From Methanobrevibacter sp. (GTDB lineage Archaea; Methanobacteriota; Methanobacteria; Methanobacteriales; Methanobacteriaceae): 64,000 nt of DNA. Shown piece by piece: positions 61,201 to 64,000 of the stretch (the first letter of the stretch is position 1; every line of letters starts with the position of its first letter). Both the position numbers and the translations under genes were made by a program. The notes beneath the pieces were generated by a model, which was not told the origin of the DNA, made no database searches, and worked only from the letters and a program-made list of their open reading frames with translations. Where the stretch lies: the NCBI RefSeq assembly GCF_017427765.1, contig NZ_JAFRSC010000034.1, forward strand, positions 1 through 64,000, written 5' to 3'.

Positions 61201-64000
61201 CAACAACAACGATACAATCCCTAATATCACAGCAAAACCTGCTGTTGACTTGCAGATTAGTAAAGATGTAAATGTCACATCCAGATTTGTTGAGGTAAAT
61301 GATATCATAGAATACACTGTAACTGTTTATAATGCAGGTCCGTGCAATGCTACCAATGTGAATGTAAATGAGTCTTTAGTATATCATCTTAAATTCATTA
61401 ATGCTACAACCCAATTCGGTAATTATAATGTCACTGAAGGCATCTGGCATATTGGTGATTTGGCAAACGGTTCAACCGCCAATTTAACTATTGTAGCTCA
61501 AGTAACAAGTGATGGAATTGTCATTCCAAACGTGGTTGTTGCAACCAGCAGCGAAAATGATACAAATCCATACAACAACAGGGATGAGATTATTATCGCA
61601 GCATTGCCTCTTGTCGATTTGATAATTACAAAAGAAGTAAACGTTACAGCTGATGAGTTAAGCGTAACTGATTTAATCGAATTTACTATTACAGTTTATA
61701 ATGACGGTCCTTGTAACGCTACAGGAGTTTATGTAATCGAATCATTAAGCGATAAACTCAGTTTGATTAGCAATCACACATCTCAAGGCCATTATGACGG
61801 TTATACATGGAATATTGACAACATAACTAAAGGAAACAACGTTACCTTAACTATTGTCGCTCAAGTTATATATCCTGGAAACATTTCAAATGCTGTCGTT
61901 GGTTATGCTTATCAAAATGAAACAAATTACACCAATAACAATGCAAGCATTAAAAACATTACTGCAATAACCAATGTTGACCTGCAGATTACCAAAAAAG
62001 TCAATGTAAGCGGTATTGTAAACGTAACTGATTTAATCGAATTTACAATAACAGTTACAAACATCGGTCCTTGCAACGCTACTGGTGTATATGTAAGTGA
62101 AATTTTAAACAGCCATCTTAAGCTGATTTCCAATAAAACAAGTATCGGTGAATATGATGGAAGTACATGGGTTATCGGTAATCTGAATAAAGGGGAAACC
62201 CATAATCTGACAATCATTGCTGAGGTAATATCTTCAGGAAATATTTCCAATGTGGTTAACGTTACAAGCAATGATAATGATACCAACAGATCCAACGATA
62301 ATGCAAGCATAGAAAACATCACATCTGTGGACATTGTTGATTTGAATATCACTAAAACAGTTGATATTACATCAAATGTTGTTGCAATCGGCGATTCAAT
62401 AGTATTTACTATTACTGTTTGGAATAACGGTCCTTGTGATGCTACTAATGTTAATGTTAGCGAGGTTTTAAGTCCTCATCTTAAACTGGTTGACTATCAT
62501 ACCTGGAACAGTTCCTATAATGTAACCGAGGGCGTATGGTATATTGGTGATTTGGCCAAAAACGATTGGAGACAGTTAATCCTTGAAACTGAAGTCATTT
62601 CAGCCGGAAACATTACTAATGTGGTTAACGTAACAAGTACACAAAACGATACCAATAAGTCCAATAACAATGCAAGTAGCCCTAACATTACTGCTCTGGA
62701 TGTTGTTGATTTGACAATAACCAAATCAGTCAATGCCAAGGATGTTGTATTGGTGGGGCAAAATATCGTATTTACAATAACCGTTAGAAACATCGGTATT
62801 TGTGACGCTACAAACGTTAATGTTACTGAGGTTTTAAGCCCTCATATTAGAATGATAGGATACAGTACATGGGACAGCTATTATAATGTAACTGAAGGTA
62901 TGTGGTATATTGGCAATTTAACTAAAGGCGATTGGAGACAACTTATTATCGTAGCTGAAGTCATTTCAGCCGGAAACATTTCCAATGTTGTCAGCATTGT
63001 CAGCACTGAAAATGATACCAATACATCCAATAATAATGCAAGTATTAAAAACATTACTGCTCTGGATATTGCTGATTTGAGCATTAATAAGACTGTTGAT
63101 GTTACAGGTGATGTTGTCAATGTCGGTGATTCAGTAGTATTTACTATTACTGTTAGAAATAATGGTCCTTGTGATGCTACCAATGTTAATGTTACTGAGG
63201 TTTTAAGTCCTCATCTTAAATTGGTCGATTATCATACATGGGACAGTTCCTATAATGTTACTGATGGTATGTGGTATATTGGTAATTTGGCTAATGGTGA
63301 CTGGAGACAGTTAATCCTTGAAACTGAAGTCATTTCAGCCGGAATCATTACTAATGTTGTTAATGTTACAAGCTCACAAAACGATACCAACAAGTCCAAT
63401 AACAATGCTAGTGTGCCTAACATCACTGCTTTGGATATTGCTGATTTAAGCATTAATAAGACTGTTGATGTTTCATCAGGTGTTGTAGCTATCGGTGATT
63501 CAATAGTATTTACTATTACTGTTAGAAATAATGGTCCTTGTGATGCTACTAATGTTAATGTTACTGAGGTTTTAAGTCCTCATCTTAAATTGGTTGACTA
63601 TCATACATGGGACAGTTCCTATAATGTTACTGATGGTATGTGGTATATTGGTGATTTGGCTAATGGTGACTGGAGACAGTTAATCCTTGAAACTGAAGTC
63701 ATTTCAGCTGGAATCATTACTAATGTTGTTAATGTTACAAGCTCACAAGACGATAACAACACCTCCAATAACAATGCTAGCACCCCTAACATTACTGCTG
63801 TGGACGTTGTTGACTTGACAATCACCAAAGAGGTCAATGTCGGTGATTCCGTATTGGTAGGTCAAACTGTTATCTTCACAGTCACTGTTAGAAATATAGG
63901 TATTTGTGATGCTACAAACGTTAATGTTAGCGAGGTTTTAAGTCCTCATCTTAAATTGGTTAGCTATCATACCTGGGACAGCTATTATAATGTTACTGAG
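49286..64000 (+). CDS. Giant adhesin-like protein (partial; 3' end beyond window)
   Basis: A single frame runs from ATG 49286 to the last base without a stop, giving 4905 residues so far. I checked the same frame at positions across the region. It begins with a signal peptide (about 1-30, KKRIFLSICLFIVFFSMLS), then a pectate-lyase-like cap (NITINGKGHTLDASN), then a right-handed beta-helix region to about residue 1960 with coils of the type GGAIYVxGxNAxI. An Ig-like region (about 1970-2135) follows, then at least 23 DUF11 modules of about 122 residues to the end. N-glycosylation sequons are abundant. It is a surface protein, probably mediating attachment to host cells, microbes or substrate. 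ATGs at 49292 and 49295 are alternative starts. Confidence 0.92.
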   Translation, partial: MNMMNKKRIFLSICLFIVFFSMLSVASAALVDNDTKSTANDDLNTVLRANNQGEILGNPAGNFTGLDGLIDATPDGQILPLDSNYTYSSGDEAFANGILIGKNITINGKGHTLDASNVATIFNITGNNHVILMNITFINANGTNGGAIKLDSKSTLEIISCNFINNHAQNNGAAIYLSDSFSTSSSLKITDSTFINNTAKSGGAIYLNESSTHSSTIENSSFINCTSSGDGGAAFISASNVAFRNVIFENNIAGDDGGAVYWQGSNGIIYNITCTNNRGISADKKDGDTSSSRGGTIAITGSNITVSKSRFIKGSAYMDESKDYSKVDGGALFITGNDVTIDDVDFISCNATNNGGAVYVIGNRTHIYNCEFTDCTARDGGALFVNGTECTLYNTTFTGNIANDDGGAIYWNGGNGYIYNITCDNNQGVSGYDPLEGKYSSTRGGTICLTGSNVTLTKSSFSLSSAYMDESRNYSKVDGGALFITGDDVIINDTVFTTCYATNNGGAIYVIGDRTHVYNCDFTDCLARDGGALFVNGTDCTLYNSTFTDNDANDDGGAIYWEGDNGYLYNITCVKNKGISGYDPLDGKNSNSKGGTICLTGSNVTIDESSFSISSAKSDGGTLFITGNDVKVLHSNFTDSIATASSGGAVYIIGNETHIFDCYFDDCKVNVNADYRGGAIYVAGNDANITKSTFTNTKALVGGAICINGTGTIVDGSTFSHNDAVSKTGGTGGAINIDGANAIIKNSEFSYGTAVNYGGAIAVWGSNAVLFNNTIDNSKTTKFNGGAVFVSGTNTTISLSNFTQCNSLGDTYSRGGAIDVEGDDTNILNCNFDDCDSHYGGVIYVSGTNANIDGSTFKDSEAKQGGAIYVEGTDTAISNSNFTDISADNYGGSIYVAGANANISTSNFVRSTVKNYNGGAIYVAGENTNIEKSNFTSASATNSRNKALGGAIYIQGANAVVKESEFDDCKASEGGGAIYAYGNDAKIEDSTFNSSTAKYGGAIYLTSWGSSITRSNITGSTATYNGGGVYVAEGSIQISESNFDYCIASGTASSNGGGAIYINGPDTHISASNFSGNKAPNSAARGGAIFIKGERTVIEGSEFDDSTANQGGVIYIEGKDALIDTSSFSNSSSKASGGSIYVTGDEATIRLSAFDNITAKNGDGGAIYVDGERTDILNSSFYNCTVNGKRGGAIYIDDIGTTVAYSNFTLSKAGEAGAIYIRGENTTISYCNLDKNVANTAGAIKVYGDDTIISNCNFTYNIAKTSTGGALDIGGANASVYYSWFDHNDAKLEGGAINWLGGHGDDSIIGSTFTNNRGNGTSRGGGAIYWAQGLPIASGGLIKDCIFINNTAAGKHGGAIDWFQTLDSVIENCLFINNTASSDGGALYTGDQGGNSVNLTIIYCQFYNNTAGKYGGAIANQMANSYIFNNTFDGNKAMAGGGTILMKEGPADNCIVDHCYIFNSYVGNLAEKWGEGGGAILIGIDSNITISNCAIMNSTIYRGPGGAIAIGGDDCSLINVSIQDSSTQNDDGGAIYWKAKNGNLNNVTIFNSSTHSRDSSRSSNGGAIYISGWYCNLDDIKIFQSSANNDENCAKTNYGGAIYVSGSYDVLTNIIIDNASSKNVKMNAAGGAIFYDGYGGTLINASISNTFATGNGGAIYWKGSTPTLIANISIIYSQTEVIDSVNTADGGAIYTTTVRELNNVSINGSRAYKNTGDVHGGAIYMKDGQILNNVTVVGSRASTDDGTSMGGAVYFMRDRGSTNVWVYNSTFEENNADLGGGLYFQKITARIYNTSFTGNVANQNGGALYSQNEDMFIYNSTLDHNSAKKGGAIFSQDGHIQISDSSFEFNTAEGEGGAIYYNYISKAGSSVLLRVNLLNNTAFQGSAMYGTQFNKMSLTDVTLLDNQANSKEFIEKHVGVDSEGNNYTSAIFLGFDNLLNAIWQESTYALSCTNVTYWGVGGKKKANSAPTQSNREVNINVTVEMYDGRGAQITTADLVTDKDGKVTYNFDAKDGETYYFAYVHKADRYYTYLRDTLSNRSIVNIYVHNPLFYSQNQTVLIELTDGAWGNLNGTVTVTFNDTQHTTFEIVVINGTGSKTNISGLPIGIYNATASFKGDLNHTGDTDWALFEVIPYNDLHITKGVDITADYVNVSDIIEYTITVTNHGPSKAYGVNVTERLSPYLKLVRSKATTGSYNLTGGYWYIGELDVDDFEKLTIVAEVIHMGPITNTVWVTGLGNDTNLTNNVASARNFTALDIVDLRIYKDVNVTTNVVNVLDVIKFNITVFNDGPSNATGVIVEELLDDHLEMISNNPSVGTYSKGTWNIGNLLKGANATLTIVARIVYSGNISNAVHVSGFENETNYTNNYAAIKNLTAIANVDLKITKIVNVTGIVNVTDKIKFTITVTNNGPCNATGVYVSETLSPHLKILSNNTSQGKYDGSTWIVGNLNKGDVHNLTIIAEVMSAGTISNAVAIFGSDNDTNKSNNNDTIENITSVNIVDLQINKTVDVTRNVVNVSDIVIFTIYVKNNGPCDATNVNVTEKLSPHLEMVDYHTWASTYNVTDGVWYIGNLAKGDWRQLVIHARVISAGNITNVVVVSGSENDTNKSNNKDEIPNITAVDIVDLQIKKEVNTTASVINVTDYIKYTITVFNDGPSNATNVNVSEVLSPHLKLINATTQFGTYNVTEGIWHIGELKNQSTAILTIEAQVISDGIISNVVVVNSTEKDTDLSNNRAEINNITAVSIVDLQIKKEVNVTSTVVDMHEIIKFNVTVYNAGPCNATNVYVCEPLSYNLVPINITKTHGRYDDRYTWVIGDLASGETATLTIVASIAYTGVIENEVNVTCNEIDINLTNNKDNITPFNVSALIDVGINKTVNVTRFVNVSDLVEFTVVAYNKGPSNASGIYVSEALDFTHLRLVSSKASKGVYDNQTTWYIGQLSKDENATLKIIAEVIAVGNFTNYVEIFGYGNDTNQSNNNDTIPNITARPVVDLNITKQVNVQSDVVNFGDTIIFTVTVRNNGPCAATNVTVNEVLDSHLEMESYSAVNSDYNVTSGVWYIGDLAKGDWRELIIEARVVSVGNITNVVNVTSTENDTNKSNNNASIPNITAIPIVDLKINKTVNVTGTVVNVTDYIKFTITVFNDGPCNATNVNVSEVLSPHLRLDKATTANGYYNVTEGIWHIDELKNQSTAVLTIEAQVVSEGIISNVVIVNATEKDTDPSDNKDEITNITAQIVFDLRIKKEVNVSSMEIDVTDKLTFNITVYNAGPCNATDVYVIEPLSDNLRIIRNTTSQGEYKGNVWFIGNLTVGANATLTIETSIAYGGVIVNAVNVTGRGIDYNLSNNKDSVTRNAVAHADLMVIKSDNLGENRVVNVSDFVEFVITAINIGPNNASGVYVIEDLDFTHLGRDYTYIPSPGTTYDGHTWYIGNLNVRGNAYLRIIAQVIAPGNFSNYVEIHGNDNDTDPSNNNASIKNITALPIVDLSITKESDVVNNTVYYNDTIKFTITVTNNGPCDATNVTVNEVLDSHLELISNTTWDGYYNVTNGVWYIGDMASGDLCRLEIVARVIAVGNITNVVNVTSTENDTNKSNNNASIPNITAIPIVDLRIEKTVNVNETEIQVTDVIKFTITVYNDGPCDAVNVYVYEPLSDCLSIINVTGNDTSTDKGYDGHKWIINTDQWYDEYTWVIGNLTNGTHTTLTIEARVAYSGIIENYVNVTSNMTDIDPSNNEDQITPITAVTKVDLSINKTCNVTTGVVNVGDLVEFTITATNNGPCNASGVYVLEALDFNYLAEYSREVAPGTTYDGYTWYIGHLDAGANATLKIVASVIAPGNFSNYVEIFGYDEDTNQSNNNATIPNITAIPVVDLDITKEVNVGSEVLVGDTVVFTITVRNNGPCDATNVNVTEKLSSHLEMVEYITWDSYYDVDNGVWYIGDLAKYDWRQIIIVTEVVSVGNISNSVSVISTENDTNKSNNNDTIPNITAKPAVDLQISKDVNVTSRFVEVNDIIEYTVTVYNAGPCNATNVNVNESLVYHLKFINATTQFGNYNVTEGIWHIGDLANGSTANLTIVAQVTSDGIVIPNVVVATSSENDTNPYNNRDEIIIAALPLVDLIITKEVNVTADELSVTDLIEFTITVYNDGPCNATGVYVIESLSDKLSLISNHTSQGHYDGYTWNIDNITKGNNVTLTIVAQVIYPGNISNAVVGYAYQNETNYTNNNASIKNITAITNVDLQITKKVNVSGIVNVTDLIEFTITVTNIGPCNATGVYVSEILNSHLKLISNKTSIGEYDGSTWVIGNLNKGETHNLTIIAEVISSGNISNVVNVTSNDNDTNRSNDNASIENITSVDIVDLNITKTVDITSNVVAIGDSIVFTITVWNNGPCDATNVNVSEVLSPHLKLVDYHTWNSSYNVTEGVWYIGDLAKNDWRQLILETEVISAGNITNVVNVTSTQNDTNKSNNNASSPNITALDVVDLTITKSVNAKDVVLVGQNIVFTITVRNIGICDATNVNVTEVLSPHIRMIGYSTWDSYYNVTEGMWYIGNLTKGDWRQLIIVAEVISAGNISNVVSIVSTENDTNTSNNNASIKNITALDIADLSINKTVDVTGDVVNVGDSVVFTITVRNNGPCDATNVNVTEVLSPHLKLVDYHTWDSSYNVTDGMWYIGNLANGDWRQLILETEVISAGIITNVVNVTSSQNDTNKSNNNASVPNITALDIADLSINKTVDVSSGVVAIGDSIVFTITVRNNGPCDATNVNVTEVLSPHLKLVDYHTWDSSYNVTDGMWYIGDLANGDWRQLILETEVISAGIITNVVNVTSSQDDNNTSNNNASTPNITAVDVVDLTITKEVNVGDSVLVGQTVIFTVTVRNIGICDATNVNVSEVLSPHLKLVSYHTWDSYYNVTE
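50095..51180 (+). repeat. 450-base tandem repeats in the beta-helix region of the giant gene
   Basis: Landmarks recur exactly 450 bases apart: ATGAAAGTA at 50241 and 50691, TGTACTTTGTATAAT at 50453 and 50903. A third, partial unit begins near 51000. The unit equals 150 residues and keeps the frame. Confidence 0.8.
55711..64000 (+). repeat. Tandem array of 23 DUF11-encoding units
   Basis: Units of about 366-370 bases, each with an NNGPC/NDGPS-type turn, a WYIG or WHIG strand and a TNxSNN boundary. Turns are found at about 55775, 56146, 56508, 56872, 57239, 57609, 57969, 58341, 58709, 59079, 59443, 59813, 60180, 60597, 60963, 61331, 61701, 62060, 62423, 62789, 63158, 63526 and 63893. Four subtypes alternate in a regular order. 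The array continues beyond the window. Confidence 0.9.

Noticed and set aside
54871..63837. Many minus-strand frames of 60-140 residues inside the giant adhesin
   Set aside because: They recur with the repeat period and have the same composition, as expected from antisense reading of a repetitive gene.
55711..64000. CRISPR-like periodic repeat
   Set aside because: The repeats are 366-370 bases, coding and divergent, without spacers; they encode DUF11 domains.

Overview
The window reads as a chromosomal segment of an AT-rich methanogenic archaeon, most likely a Methanobrevibacter-type member of Methanobacteriaceae. Archaeal/eukaryal-type information genes (ribosomal proteins L39e, L31e, LX/L18a and S3ae, aIF6, prefoldin alpha, Orc1/Cdc6, RtcB with archease) occur beside a tetrahydromethanopterin biosynthesis gene (MptE-like). 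The very large adhesin-like proteins built from right-handed beta-helix, Ig-like and DUF11 repeats are typical of gut methanobrevibacters. The genus call is inference; no 16S gene is present. I saw no tRNA or rRNA gene, CRISPR array or recognisable insertion sequence.

Layout. 0-6.3 kb: a translation operon (L39e, L31e, aIF6, LX, prefoldin alpha), then ftsY, a CapA-like phosphoesterase and a secreted Ig-domain/TIM-barrel protein, apparently co-transcribed. 6.5-13.8 kb: a second secreted Ig-domain protein, an NSS transporter, small unknown proteins, a CPBP protease, and two diverged copies of a HEPN-protein cassette. 13.9-26.8 kb (minus strand): an envelope block holding a 308-aa DUF11 protein with a C-terminal membrane segment, a 2070-aa beta-helix adhesin with an embedded papain-like protease, two membrane-bound TIR proteins, and several membrane proteins including a SpoIIM homologue and a channel-like protein. 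27-36.7 kb: a two-repeat protein with a palindrome in its promoter, a tautomerase, an Rpn-like nuclease protein, dUTPase, a ThDP enzyme, and a locus of three proteins with similar MGF N-termini, one of them a 1209-aa beta-helix protein without a signal peptide. 36.7-48.7 kb: DUF2953-GerW pair, a probable replication origin (38.06-38.34 kb), class V aminotransferase, MptE, Orc1/Cdc6, archease, a third HEPN cassette, RtcB, an MTA phosphorylase-type enzyme, a NifX-like protein, a possible structured RNA and ribosomal protein S3ae. 49.3-64 kb: one reading frame, still open at the window end, encoding at least 4905 residues of a giant adhesin.

How the parts fit. The housekeeping genes cover translation, membrane targeting, RNA repair and replication initiation. 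The accessory genes are dominated by cell-surface display, with candidate conflict modules (TIR, HEPN, Rpn-like) between them. The strongest signals for follow-up are the mini-ORB-like repeat cluster 3.3 kb from Orc1/Cdc6, the membrane TIR operon abutting the protease-bearing adhesin, the intracellular beta-helix locus, and the higher-order four-domain duplication pattern in the giant adhesin.
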